A stretch of DNA of 64,000 nucleotides from JAAUTS01 sp034440395 (GTDB lineage: Bacteria > Verrucomicrobiota > Verrucomicrobiia > Methylacidiphilales > JAAUTS01): positions 25,964 to 89,963 of the forward strand of contig JAWXBW010000017.1 in NCBI GenBank assembly GCA_034440395.1, read 5' to 3'. Both the position numbers and the translations under genes were made by a program. Every line of letters begins with the position of its first letter. Position 1 is the first letter of the stretch. Shown here in pieces: positions 18,063 to 26,896 of the stretch. Below the pieces are notes generated by a model. The model saw nothing but the letters and a program-made list of their open reading frames with translations. It was not told the DNA's origin and made no database searches.

Positions 18063-19454
18063 TCACGATCCGTAAGAGGATTCTACTCGGTCGGTGACGT
18101 CGCGGTATTGGGAATCCACTTCGTAGATTTCTTTGAACTCTTTTAAGGCTTCTTCTTTTTTTCCTTCGGCTTCTAACACACAGCCTAAATTATAAACAAT
18201 TTCTTTTTTTAAATTATCCATAATAGCCATTTCGGATTTAGCGGTTTGAAATTGTTTAACGGAGAAGTCCAACATGTTGCGTTTCCAAAAGGCTAGACCC
18301 AATAAGTTGTAGGCTTGATAGCGGGCATTGGGTTGGCGGAGGGCTTGTTGTAGCTCAGGGATGGCTTCTTTAGGTTGCCCCGCATGGACAAGGGCTTGAC
18401 CGAGTTCAAAGCGGAGTTGAAGGTCGTTCGGGTAACGGGCGACACGCTCTTTGGCACTGACGAGCTCGAAGCCCGCTTTTTCCATGAGCAAGGTATCTAG
18501 CTCGGCTTGATGAGCTGGAAGGGTTTCGGCGCTGGCCGAGTTGACGGCGGCTTGCTTGGCTTGCAGGCGCTCTTCAATGGTGCGCATGTGGATTTTGTGT
18601 ATGCGTTTTTCAATCTCGGAGTCCGCTTTGTTCGTGAGGTTATACGCCCATTCAAAGTAGCTCACTGCGCTGTCGTAATCTCCTTTACGTTCACAGAGTT
18701 CCGCTATTTTTAGAACGACGGCAACATTGTGATTATTTTCCGCGTATTCTTGAAAGAGGATCCCGAGTTGTTCGTTGATGGCGTCTTCTGATTTAACGAC
18801 TTTATTGGCTTGTTCGAGAAGTTTAGACTCGTCTGCATTTTTTAGGGATGTGCGGTAATCGCTACCCTCTTCCCAAGAGCCAGATTTGGAAGCGTGGGCG
18901 GCACTGGAATCTTTCATGCCCTTAAGGGCTTCACCGTCGTTGGGCTTGATCCTTAGGGCGGCTTCGAAGGTGGTTTGTGCTTTCTGCGGATCGCCCGCAC
19001 TGATGTAAGCGTTGCCGAGACATTTAAGGTTATCAATATCGGTGGGCTTAGCGTCACGCAGTGTTTCATATGCGAGCAGGACGATATCGGTCATGCCGGC
19101 AAGTTGGGCGGCATCAGCGAGTAGCTTGTTGCCTTGCTCACTGGTGGGGTCGAGTAGTAAAATTTCCTCGGCTGTTTCCATGGCTTCTTGGGGAGATTTT
19201 TTTAGACTACCGCGACCCTTCATGGCGAGGGGTGTAATTTTAACCCCGAGCATGGATTTAGAAAAGGAGGAGACAGATTTAAATTTAATCATTTCGTTGG
19301 CGCGCAAGAGTCGGCGTGCCTCAATGTGGGCAGGGACTTCCGCCACGATTTGTTTAAGCAGGCTGATGGCATAGTCATGATTAGCTTTAGAGGAAGCTTC
19401 ACGAGCACGTTTGATAATATCTTGTTGTTGCGAAGTCAACGATGCGATGGACAT
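18063..19454 (-). CDS. TPR protein
   Basis: A 463-residue cytoplasmic-looking protein (no signal peptide) built of helical repeats. TPR-like units can be seen at about 15-50 (ANHDYAISLLKQIVAEVPAH), 135-190 (LGNAYISAGDPQKAQTTFEAALRIKPND), 245-285 (LCERKGDYDSAVSYFEWAYN), 350-385 (LGQALVHAGQPKEAIPELQQAL) and 420-450 (LGCVLEAEGKKEEALKEF). A charged helical linker lies around 290-330. Likely a protein-interaction scaffold. It is divergent from plsY with 107 bases between. Confidence 0.75.
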   Translation of the reverse strand: MSIASLTSQQQDIIKRAREASSKANHDYAISLLKQIVAEVPAHIEARRLLRANEMIKFKSVSSFSKSMLGVKITPLAMKGRGSLKKSPQEAMETAEEILLLDPTSEQGNKLLADAAQLAGMTDIVLLAYETLRDAKPTDIDNLKCLGNAYISAGDPQKAQTTFEAALRIKPNDGEALKGMKDSSAAHASKSGSWEEGSDYRTSLKNADESKLLEQANKVVKSEDAINEQLGILFQEYAENNHNVAVVLKIAELCERKGDYDSAVSYFEWAYNLTNKADSEIEKRIHKIHMRTIEERLQAKQAAVNSASAETLPAHQAELDTLLMEKAGFELVSAKERVARYPNDLQLRFELGQALVHAGQPKEAIPELQQALRQPNARYQAYNLLGLAFWKRNMLDFSVKQFQTAKSEMAIMDNLKKEIVYNLGCVLEAEGKKEEALKEFKEIYEVDSQYRDVTDRVESSYGS

Positions 19455-19561
19455 GACACAGACTAGAGGGAATGTTTGTTGTAGCGCAAATAATTTTAGT
19501 GGGATTCCTATTTTAATTACTCAATTTTGCTTGATCTTGTGGTAAGGTGGCTTAGTAATCC

Positions 19562-20245
19562 GTGAGCATGTACTTACCTATCTATCTATTGCAGACGGCT
19601 CCCCATTCTCACTATCTGGGGCTAGGCGGTTTAGTATTAATTTTGATTCTTAGTTTTTTAATCGGCGGCGTTCCTTTTGGATACATGGCGGGAAGATTAA
19701 AGGGCGTCGATATCCGCACCTTGGGCAGCGGTAATATCGGGGCAACTAATGTCTATCGTAATGTGGGGAAAAGCTGGGGTGTGGCGGTTTTTATTTTGGA
19801 TTTTTTGAAGGCGTTTTTGCCAGTCTTCTTTCTCTTACGGATTTTAGGGAATGGGCAGTGGGAGTTGACGCTTCTCCCCTTGGATGTTTTTGCGATTTTA
19901 GCGGGAGCTACGATTGTGGTGGGACATAATTATAGTGTTTTCATGGGTTTTAAAGGTGGGAAAGGTATGGCCTCGTCGGCGGGTTTTATTTTTGCGTTAT
20001 TTCCTATTTCAGGTTTGGTGGCGTTGTCGACTTTTATGGTGGTCTTTTTATGGTCTAAGTTTATTTCGGCGGGATCGGTGGCGGCGGCTATCGTTTTACC
20101 GATCGCTACGGTTTTTCTTTATCCAGAAAGATATTGGCTCTGGGCAGTAGCTCTCTTTTTAGGGGTGATGAGTGTGTGGCGGCACCGTAGCAACATTCAG
20201 CGTTTACGGGCGGGGACAGAGCTACGTGCAGGTTCCAAGAAATGA
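19562..20245 (+). CDS. plsY: acyl-phosphate:glycerol-3-phosphate acyltransferase
   Basis: PlsY acylates glycerol-3-phosphate from acyl phosphate, the first committed step of phospholipid synthesis, in the inner membrane. 227 residues with several membrane helices and the three conserved loops: GGVPFGYMAGRLKGVDIRTLGSGNIGATN (here about 36-64), VVGHNYSVFMGFKGGKGMA (about 118-136), and VWRHRSNIQRLRAGTE near the C-terminus. The first codon is GTG at 19562; ATG at 19568 two codons later is an equally good start. gpsA, the enzyme that makes its substrate, follows 25 bases downstream. Confidence 0.93.
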   Translation: MSMYLPIYLLQTAPHSHYLGLGGLVLILILSFLIGGVPFGYMAGRLKGVDIRTLGSGNIGATNVYRNVGKSWGVAVFILDFLKAFLPVFFLLRILGNGQWELTLLPLDVFAILAGATIVVGHNYSVFMGFKGGKGMASSAGFIFALFPISGLVALSTFMVVFLWSKFISAGSVAAAIVLPIATVFLYPERYWLWAVALFLGVMSVWRHRSNIQRLRAGTELRAGSKK

Positions 20246-20270
20246 GCACGATTTAAGGTAAGTTACATAA

Positions 20271-21161
20271 ATGAAAATATCTGTTATTGGAAAAGGTGCT
20301 TGGGGTTCTGCGATGGGACGTGCCCTGACGCGAAATGGGCATGAGGTAATCTATCTCGGGAGGAATGAGCGGGAGTGGCAGAGCGGTGGGGCAGGGGACT
20401 TTGTTTTATTAGCAGTTCCTTGCCAGTCCATCAGGTCACGTTTACTAGAGCTACCGCCTCCGGGAGTCGCCGTTTTCAGTTTGGTCAAGGGTATTGAAAT
20501 TCATTCTAAAAAACGAGTGACTGAGGTGGTGGAAGAGATCTGGCCCGGACATGTGACGGGAGCTATTTCGGGTCCAAGTTTAGCCTCTGAAGTTGAGGCA
20601 GATTCTCCCACGGCACTGGTGGTAGCTAGCATGGATGAAGTTTGGAGTAAGCTCGTGCAGAAAGCCATTCATCAGCGGCTGCTGCGGACGTATCGAAGCT
20701 CGGATGTAATCGGCGTGGAGCTGGGTGGTGCGTTGAAGAATGTTTATGCCCTAGCGGGTGGCATGTGCCAAGGACTGGGTCTGGGAGAGAATGGATTGGC
20801 TGGATTAATGACACGCTCTTTAGGTGAGATGATGCGGCTAGCAGTTTCTCTTGGAGCTAAGGCAGAAACCTTGTCGGGATTAAGTGGCATGGGGGATCTC
20901 ATTCTAACGGCTTATAGTGGCGAGAGCCGTAATCATAAGGTGGGGATTGCTTTAGGTAAAGGCAGGGATTTGCAGGAGATATTGCGCCATCTCAATGGGA
21001 CGGCGGAAGGTGTGCCTACGGCTAAGGCGGTGCATGAATTGGTGCAGGAGCGCGGGATTAAGGCACCTGTGGCGGAGCAAATTTATCAGGTCTTATATAA
21101 AGGTAAAACTCCCGCAGAAGGATTTAAGGCTTTGATGATGCGCGAAGTTAGTGAGGAATGA
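20271..21161 (+). CDS. gpsA: NAD(P)-dependent glycerol-3-phosphate dehydrogenase
   Basis: Reduces dihydroxyacetone phosphate to sn-glycerol-3-phosphate, the substrate of PlsY. The 296-residue protein is short for the family (usually 320-340) because the N-terminal Rossmann region is trimmed: GKGAWGSAMGRAL (7-19) is followed quickly by FVLLAVPCQ (about 44). Other marks are LVKGIEI (about 84), the catalytic Lys in GVELGGALKNVYALAGG (about 147-163), and GLSGMGDLILTAYSGESRNHKVG (about 203-225). Forms a two-gene phospholipid operon with plsY. Confidence 0.92.
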   Translation: MKISVIGKGAWGSAMGRALTRNGHEVIYLGRNEREWQSGGAGDFVLLAVPCQSIRSRLLELPPPGVAVFSLVKGIEIHSKKRVTEVVEEIWPGHVTGAISGPSLASEVEADSPTALVVASMDEVWSKLVQKAIHQRLLRTYRSSDVIGVELGGALKNVYALAGGMCQGLGLGENGLAGLMTRSLGEMMRLAVSLGAKAETLSGLSGMGDLILTAYSGESRNHKVGIALGKGRDLQEILRHLNGTAEGVPTAKAVHELVQERGIKAPVAEQIYQVLYKGKTPAEGFKALMMREVSEE

Positions 21162-21184
21162 AGAGTGGTTCACTATTCCTAGGT

Positions 21185-21436
21185 TCAACTTTCTAATTTG
21201 TCATGCGGGGTGGTTTCTCCGTTTTTCAGGTAGATGTAAAGCTCTTCCACTTTCTTTCTAGCCCAAGGAGTCCTGCGTAAAAACTGGAGACTCGATTTTA
21301 CACTGGGGTCGTGTTGAAAACAGCGGATGCGGATGATTTGAGCTAACTCTTCCCACCCGTAATGGGCTTGCAACTCAGTGACGATGGTCTCTAGCGTGAC
21401 GCCATGCAGGGGATCTTTTTGGGCAGAATCATTCAT
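21185..21436 (-). CDS. VF530-family DNA-binding protein
   Basis: An 83-residue protein of the VF530 (DUF2132) family, small helical proteins reported as DNA-binding. The whole family core is present: DPLHGVTLETIVTELQAHYG (8-27), IRCFQHDPSVKSSLQFLRRTPWARKKVEELY (43-73). The stop of the upstream methyltransferase gene is 2 bases before this ATG, so the two are probably co-translated. Biological role unknown. Confidence 0.9.
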   Translation of the reverse strand: MNDSAQKDPLHGVTLETIVTELQAHYGWEELAQIIRIRCFQHDPSVKSSLQFLRRTPWARKKVEELYIYLKNGETTPHDKLES

Positions 21437-21438
21437 GA

Positions 21439-23001
21439 CTATGCCTTTTTCCGATACATCTCAAGTTTGGCCTCAAAGCCGCCTAAATCAATGGCTTGGC
21501 GATATTCTAGGCGCAGGCCAGCGCAGGTTGGTTCAAGTTTAAGCGGATTAGCAAAGACGAGTCTGCCCCCCGGACGTAAAACTTTTACCGCAACTTCAAA
21601 AAAAGTTTTGATCATATTTTGAAGGTCAGGAATGGGAACTCTTCGTCCCATCGGGGGATTCGTGATGATGAGAGACACTTGATTAGCTTCTAGCCCCTTG
21701 ATCATTTCGTAGTCACGGAAATCACAACAGGTAAAGGTGGAGGCTAATTTTGGTAAAGTGGCGGCATTAAGATTGGTCTGACTAATAGCGATGGCTTCCG
21801 CACTTAAATCCGTTCCGTAGAGATGGTTGACCCCACCCTGCAACGCACGCTCAATCAGTTCGAGGCCTGAGCCGCAGAAGGGATCCCAGACGATTTCATT
21901 ATCAGCCAGCCCTGCTAGACGCACCATGCAGGCGGCGAGGGGAGGATGGGAGGCCGCAGGAATGTCTTGGATGCGGTAGCTGAAGCGTGGGTCGGGGGAA
22001 AGGCGCGGACGTAGCTCGACCCAGTTGCCTTGCTTGGCGGGATACACGTCGACTGACCATAGGGCTTGTCTGGGATCGTTTAAAATTTCGGGGCAACGTT
22101 CGTATGCTTCATTGACGATGAGGCGAACGGCACCGCGTTGTGCACCCTTCCCGATCAATTCTAAGCGATACCGGTAGGCACCGTTTGTAAAATTTTTTAA
22201 AAAAGTTTGCGCCCAAGGAGAGCTGATAAGTTGGGCTAGACTGGAAAGGTTTTGCTTCCCTTTACTCTCTGGCACTTGACCTAGGACAAGCCCTAATGTT
22301 TTAAAGCAACGTAATGTATAAAGGTCGGCTAGAGAAAAAGTCTGAATGGGCGTCAACACTACGAGAGCAGGACTGACTTTTTGAATAATAAAACGATCTT
22401 TAGTTTGTGGAGACGAAAGTATCTCGTCCTGAACGAAGGTCTCCAAGCCCCGGCGGCAGCGTAGATGGATACGGAGTGCGCTTAAGTCTGTGGCAATAGG
22501 CAGCACATTCGTCATATTGACGCTGCCTATGTCTAATTGTCTAGCTACACTGGCTTTGATTTTTTGCTCAGTTTGAATGGAAAGATCATCTGAGTTCTCT
22601 AAAAGTTCTAGGGTTGCACTGCCGCCTATTTTATCAAGCGTCTGACTCAGAAATTTTTTTTCGCGCTGCAGGGTGGTGGTTTTTAAGAGATTGAGTAAGG
22701 CGGCTTCATCGTGAGTCCCAGCTCCGATTTTAGGCAAAGCAGCCATGGCGTAACGTCGCACTTTTTCTACAGGATCATGGAGTAGTTCTAGCAGCCATGA
22801 GCGAAGTTGTGCTTTCTCTTCATCGGTGCCAGATTCATGGCAGACCACACCGAGGGCGCGTATAAGCCCGACGTTTTCTAGTTTCTTTTCAGGAGATGCT
22901 TGGTTGAAAGACGGGACTTCACGCTGCCAGAGCTCGGCAAAGGAATGTTGGCGAAAGCGTTGGTAAACTTCCTTGCTCGTATTGGTAAGATTTTTTTTCA
23001 A
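21439..23001 (-). CDS. HEAT-repeat/RNA methyltransferase fusion
   Basis: A 520-residue protein joining an N-terminal HEAT-like region (about 40-150; LLHDPVEKVRRYAMAALPKIG and ALLNLLKTTTLQREKKFLSQTL) to a C-terminal SAM-dependent methyltransferase of the UPF0020/RlmL/Trm11 type. The SAM site is DPFCGSGLELIERAL (about 373), the acidic loop GTDLSAEAIAISQTNL, and the catalytic NPPMGRRV (about 450), the N-P-P motif used for amino-group methylation of RNA guanine. A THUMP-like middle region (about 175-330) is plausible (LRIHLRCRRGLETFVQDEI). Target RNA unknown. It is flanked by the DUF1844 and VF530 genes on the same strand with short gaps. Confidence 0.78.
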   Translation of the reverse strand: MKKNLTNTSKEVYQRFRQHSFAELWQREVPSFNQASPEKKLENVGLIRALGVVCHESGTDEEKAQLRSWLLELLHDPVEKVRRYAMAALPKIGAGTHDEAALLNLLKTTTLQREKKFLSQTLDKIGGSATLELLENSDDLSIQTEQKIKASVARQLDIGSVNMTNVLPIATDLSALRIHLRCRRGLETFVQDEILSSPQTKDRFIIQKVSPALVVLTPIQTFSLADLYTLRCFKTLGLVLGQVPESKGKQNLSSLAQLISSPWAQTFLKNFTNGAYRYRLELIGKGAQRGAVRLIVNEAYERCPEILNDPRQALWSVDVYPAKQGNWVELRPRLSPDPRFSYRIQDIPAASHPPLAACMVRLAGLADNEIVWDPFCGSGLELIERALQGGVNHLYGTDLSAEAIAISQTNLNAATLPKLASTFTCCDFRDYEMIKGLEANQVSLIITNPPMGRRVPIPDLQNMIKTFFEVAVKVLRPGGRLVFANPLKLEPTCAGLRLEYRQAIDLGGFEAKLEMYRKKA

Positions 23002-23012
23002 AGAAAAAAGCC

Positions 23013-23477
23013 TTAACCGTAGCTTTTAAAATACTTTTTAACTTGCGGATCTTCCTTGGGTTCAGTGGAGACTTCTTCGGCGGGGGTCGGCACAGAGGCC
23101 GCAGGCTTAGTGGGGTCATCTGCTGCAAGTTCTTCTTCAAGATCAGGCAGATCAAAGCCCATGTTGCGCTCAGGCATCATGCTCGGCGGCGTGCCACCGC
23201 TGGCTTCGACAAAGGCTAGGCGGAGAGAGGTAAGGGTTTCCTCAAAGATTTTTTCTTCTTGTTTGATCAGGTTGCCTTGCGTTTTAATGCGAAGCACTTC
23301 GAGCTGATCAATAAAAATCTTAGCAGCTTCCAGATTGGGTTGGGGTTGACGTCCATCAGGAGAGGGAATGCGTCCGAGCACGTAGAGAACATTTTGTGCC
23401 TGCATCATGAGGAATTGGACAAATTTCTGAGCCAATTCTCCTTGGCTCATTCCGGGTTCATTTCTTATTTCTGCCAT
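23013..23477 (-). CDS. DUF1844 protein
   Basis: A 154-residue protein if started at the ATG at 23477, which follows the M16 peptidase stop by 7 bases; the longer frame reaching 23597 would overlap that gene by over 100 bases and its extra 40 residues do not look like the family. The DUF1844 core is about 20-95: KFVQFLMMQAQNVLYVLGR, AAKIFIDQLEVLRIKTQGNL, TLTSLRLAFVEASG. The C-terminus is acidic and Pro-rich. DUF1844 proteins are common in PVC bacteria and of unknown function. Confidence 0.8.
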   Translation of the reverse strand: MAEIRNEPGMSQGELAQKFVQFLMMQAQNVLYVLGRIPSPDGRQPQPNLEAAKIFIDQLEVLRIKTQGNLIKQEEKIFEETLTSLRLAFVEASGGTPPSMMPERNMGFDLPDLEEELAADDPTKPAASVPTPAEEVSTEPKEDPQVKKYFKSYG

Positions 23478-23484
23478 AGTTTTT

Positions 23485-26073
23485 TTATTTCTTGTTGGGT
23501 TCTGGTTTAAGCATGACACAAATAAAGTTCTTTTCAGCAAAAACCTTTCGTGCGCTTGCGTTAATTTCGGCACGGGTAAGGTGGCGAATTTTTTCATTCA
23601 ACTGTTTTTCAAAATCTAAATCTTTTCCGTAGAGTAGATTAAGACCTGCTTTGTAAACGGTGGCGGAGGCACTTTGATCTTGTAAGAGTCGTTGACCTAG
23701 AAGTTTAGCCCGGGCGCGTTCCACTTCTCCTTCATCAAGGCCAGTGCTTAGCATCTGAAAAATTTCATCGAGGATTTCGTCTCGCACTTTCTCACCTTTC
23801 TCAGGCGCGGTTCCAGCGTAGTACACGAACATGCCGCGTTGGAGCCCGACGATTTGTTGGGTGCCGACAAAGTATGCTAAGGATTGTTTCTCACGGATGC
23901 GGATGAAGAGACGGGAGGCGAGGTCGGAGAGGGCTTCATCAATGAGCTCAAGAGCAGCACGGTCAGGACTATGGATATCAACCCCCGGGTAACCGATCAT
24001 GACGACGGCTTGTTGTTTGACGGTGGTCAATTCGAGGGTTTGACCTTGGCCTTGAAAGACCGGGTCGGCATGATGGAACGGTGTGGTGGTTTTACTGAAA
24101 GCCGTGGCGGGAAAATAACGAGTGAAGAAATCTCGGGCTTTTTCGGGTGAGAAACTACCGCCTATGGTCAGCACAAGATGATCAGGATTTAAAAGGGATT
24201 GATGAAAATTTTGTAAATCAGAGCGAGTTATTTTCTCTAAATTTTTTACGCTGCCTAAGCTGTCCCAGCCGTAGGGATGTGAGCCGAATAGGGCGGACTT
24301 TAGGTGGCGCTGAGCCACGGAGGTGGGCTTATCCTCTTGTAGCTGAATTTCGGTGAGCTGTTGCCGCTTTTCTTGCTCGCACTCGTGCTGGGGGAAGTTG
24401 GCGTGAAGTAAAATTTCGGCGAGAAGTTCAATAGCTTTCTCTAGGTCTGTTTGCAGGACTTCGATGCTTATGGAAATGGAATTACTGCCAGATTGGGTGT
24501 CGATGCTGCCGCCTAGGTTTTCAATTTCAGTAGCGATTTGTTCGGCAGTGTGCTTGGTGGTTCCTTTGCTAAGAAGGCGCGTCATGAGTGTGCTAATACC
24601 GCTGGTCTCCCCAGTTTCAGCTAGGGAACCGCCACGGATAAGGACGCGCACGCTGACAAGAGGAACTTTAGTATCCACAAGCATGACGAGGCGTAAGCCT
24701 GAGTTGAGCTGGACGAGATGGGGTTCGGACTTGGCGGGGACTTTGGTTGCCACAAGGGATGTAGTGATGTGGGTTTCAGGTTGGAGGCTAACGACGCTGA
24801 GGTGGCTAGGTATAAGGTAAGTTTGAGCAACGCGTTGCAGGTCTGCGGCAGTGACGAGGCTGATCCTTTGGAGGTAAAGTTCGTCAAAGGAAGTATCGCG
24901 GGCGGTGAACCAGCTGTTACCGATGGAGGCAGCTTTACCTGAAACTGTCTTAAGCTCTGAGGCGCGGCCTACCATGACTTTACGGCGGGCTTTGGCTAGC
25001 TCGGTTTCATGTACGGGGTGATTTTTAAAGTCGTCCAGCATCGTAGAAATAGCAGACTCAACCTCGTTGGTAGAATTTTTGGAATCAGGTGAGAGCAAGG
25101 CAGAGATACCCCATATACCTGACTGCGCAGGGGAGTAGGAGAAAGCGGAGATGCCGGATAGGAGTTTTTGTTTTTCAACGAGCTCTTGGTTTAGGCGAGA
25201 GCTGACGCCTTCTCCCGCAATAATAGCTAGGACGTCTAAAGCATAAACATCTGGGTGACTCAAGCCAGGCGTGTGCCACGCCATCATGAAGCGAGTGACT
25301 TGGGTGGGGAACTTGAGGTGCAGTTCTCGACGCCCTAGTTGTTGGGGCTCAATGGGGATATAGGTATCGGGAAGAATACTACGTTCGATTGTTTTAGTTG
25401 CGTCCATTAAAAAAGCATGAACTTCGGAGGCAATCACATCTCCCGTGATGACGAAGGTGAGATTATTAGGAACGAAAAAATGGTGATAATAGTCGAGGAT
25501 GTCTTGGCGTGTAAGTTTATTAAAAAGTTCGAGGTGGCCGATGACAGGATATTTATAAGGATGGACTTGGAAGGCGGTGGCAAAGAGACTTTTAAATAAC
25601 ACGTTTTGAGGATTATCAAAACCCATGCTGAACTCGCGCCGAATGACTTCTTGTTCCTTCACGAATTCCTCCTCGGGCAAGGTGGAATGGAAGATGGCAT
25701 CGCTCAACACATCCAAAGCGGTGCGCCACCCGGAGCTGGGACAATCCACGTAGAAAACAGTGCGATCAAAAGAGGTGTAGGCATTCACATAACCGCCAAC
25801 GGATTGAATGGTCTGAGCAATCTCAGAGTTCCCCCGCTTTGTTGTACCTTTAAACAACATGTGTTCTAAAAGATGGGAGGCACCGCAACCGAGGAGATTA
25901 CCTTCTGTGATGCTGCCTGCCTTACACCAAGCCTGCACGGAGACAACGGGCGAGCTTTGATCTTCTTGAACGAGAAGCGTCAGGCCGTTGGATAAAAGGT
26001 AAGACTGGACACACTGCTTTTCTAGACTGAGGGGTGACGGGTCGGAAGAAGAGGTAAGGGCTTGAGTGAGCAT
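23485..26073 (-). CDS. two-module M16 zinc peptidase
   Basis: An 862-residue pitrilysin-type protein made of two M16 halves, normally separate in many bacteria. The N-terminal half carries the inverted zinc motif HLLEH at residues 67-71 (GASHLLEHMLFKGT) with the downstream Glu in the usual 'EQEVIRREF' helix about 75 residues later. The C-terminal half (about 440-850) begins LNSGLRLVMLVDTKVPLVSVRV and has no HxxEH, as expected for the partner half that shapes the chamber (GISTLMTRLLSKGTTKHTAEQI). No signal peptide is evident. Likely degrades peptides; substrate unknown. Confidence 0.9.
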   Translation of the reverse strand: MLTQALTSSSDPSPLSLEKQCVQSYLLSNGLTLLVQEDQSSPVVSVQAWCKAGSITEGNLLGCGASHLLEHMLFKGTTKRGNSEIAQTIQSVGGYVNAYTSFDRTVFYVDCPSSGWRTALDVLSDAIFHSTLPEEEFVKEQEVIRREFSMGFDNPQNVLFKSLFATAFQVHPYKYPVIGHLELFNKLTRQDILDYYHHFFVPNNLTFVITGDVIASEVHAFLMDATKTIERSILPDTYIPIEPQQLGRRELHLKFPTQVTRFMMAWHTPGLSHPDVYALDVLAIIAGEGVSSRLNQELVEKQKLLSGISAFSYSPAQSGIWGISALLSPDSKNSTNEVESAISTMLDDFKNHPVHETELAKARRKVMVGRASELKTVSGKAASIGNSWFTARDTSFDELYLQRISLVTAADLQRVAQTYLIPSHLSVVSLQPETHITTSLVATKVPAKSEPHLVQLNSGLRLVMLVDTKVPLVSVRVLIRGGSLAETGETSGISTLMTRLLSKGTTKHTAEQIATEIENLGGSIDTQSGSNSISISIEVLQTDLEKAIELLAEILLHANFPQHECEQEKRQQLTEIQLQEDKPTSVAQRHLKSALFGSHPYGWDSLGSVKNLEKITRSDLQNFHQSLLNPDHLVLTIGGSFSPEKARDFFTRYFPATAFSKTTTPFHHADPVFQGQGQTLELTTVKQQAVVMIGYPGVDIHSPDRAALELIDEALSDLASRLFIRIREKQSLAYFVGTQQIVGLQRGMFVYYAGTAPEKGEKVRDEILDEIFQMLSTGLDEGEVERARAKLLGQRLLQDQSASATVYKAGLNLLYGKDLDFEKQLNEKIRHLTRAEINASARKVFAEKNFICVMLKPEPNKK

Positions 26074-26173
26074 GGAGTAGGAAAGGTGAAGGTGAAAATG
26101 CTATTGCTAGTTCGCAAAGAAAAACGAGAGCAAGTTTGAGCTGCGGCTCTCCACGTTTTTTGCGAGAATAGTC

Positions 26174-26665
26174 TTATTCAGCGGGTGGGTTGGTTGGAAT
26201 CGAAGAATCGCTTTCCGATTTTAAACGCGTGCGGCTGGCGGCTGACTTTTTACGAGGTGGCTTGATTGCAGGCTTATCTTCAGGCAGAGGGAGGTAAGGT
26301 TTTACGAAGGCTTCCTCAAAGGTGTACACAGCCGAAAAATCTTCCAGCTTATCCGATTCGCTTTTACCAAGAACGCCATTGTTAACGAGATTGAAAACGA
26401 TTTGCCCGAAATCCTCACACGACTCGATACCCCAATCGTTCAGGACTAGTTTGCTCATAGGCCCGAATTCTTTAAGCGCATATTCCCTGATGCCCTCGAG
26501 TAATTCTGATCCTGACACATGGCGATGGGCAGAGGGAGAGCTACGTTTAAGAGTTTTTAAGGTTTGATCCAAACCTTCACGCACAAAACGATAAGCCGCA
26601 ACTTGGTAGCGTGAATCGGTTTTAACGATCTGTAGGACAACTTGATCAAAGTTGTTTTTCTGCAT
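26174..26665 (-). CDS. Minf_1886-family protein (Verrucomicrobia/Planctomycetes-restricted)
   Basis: A 163-residue protein of the family named after Minf_1886 and described as restricted to Verrucomicrobia and Planctomycetes. The family core is about 5-125: FDQVVLQIVKTDSRYQVAAYRFVREGLD, HVSGSELLEGIREYALKEFG and VLNDWGIESCEDFGQIVFNLV. The last 40 residues are a variable Lys/Arg/Ser/Pro-rich tail. Function unknown. It is the best single taxonomic pointer in the window. A 46-residue membrane peptide gene ends 6 bases upstream of its ATG. Confidence 0.85.
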   Translation of the reverse strand: MQKNNFDQVVLQIVKTDSRYQVAAYRFVREGLDQTLKTLKRSSPSAHRHVSGSELLEGIREYALKEFGPMSKLVLNDWGIESCEDFGQIVFNLVNNGVLGKSESDKLEDFSAVYTFEEAFVKPYLPLPEDKPAIKPPRKKSAASRTRLKSESDSSIPTNPPAE

Positions 26666-26671
26666 AACTTG

Positions 26672-26812
26672 TTAGTCCTTAGCGTGTTCTGATGGGTTGT
26701 TCCAAGGCACTTTGCCTCGGACTAGAGAAACGGTAGCCCCAATTAGTAGAAGGGAAAGTAAAAAGACAACAATCTTTTTTTCATATCCCGTAAGTTCTAA
26801 TCGAATAGCCAT
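26672..26812 (-). CDS. 46-residue single-pass membrane peptide
   Basis: A short open frame from ATG 26810-26812 to TAA 26672-26674, ending 6 bases before the Minf_1886-family gene. The peptide starts MAIRLELTGYEKKIVVFLLS and has one membrane helix at about residues 14-29 (IVVFLLSLLLIGATVSLV), followed by a short polar tail with GKVPWNN. Tight coupling to the next gene and the clean hydrophobic segment argue that it is real; there is no strong ribosome site. Small membrane proteins of this kind are often missed in annotation. Confidence 0.5.
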   Translation of the reverse strand: MAIRLELTGYEKKIVVFLLSLLLIGATVSLVRGKVPWNNPSEHAKD

Positions 26813-26896
26813 AGCTTCATTATAACTTAGCTGAAATCAGAGCAAAGCAAAAGATTTAAGTTTATCGAAGAGGATCCAAGCTGTTTAATTCTTGTT

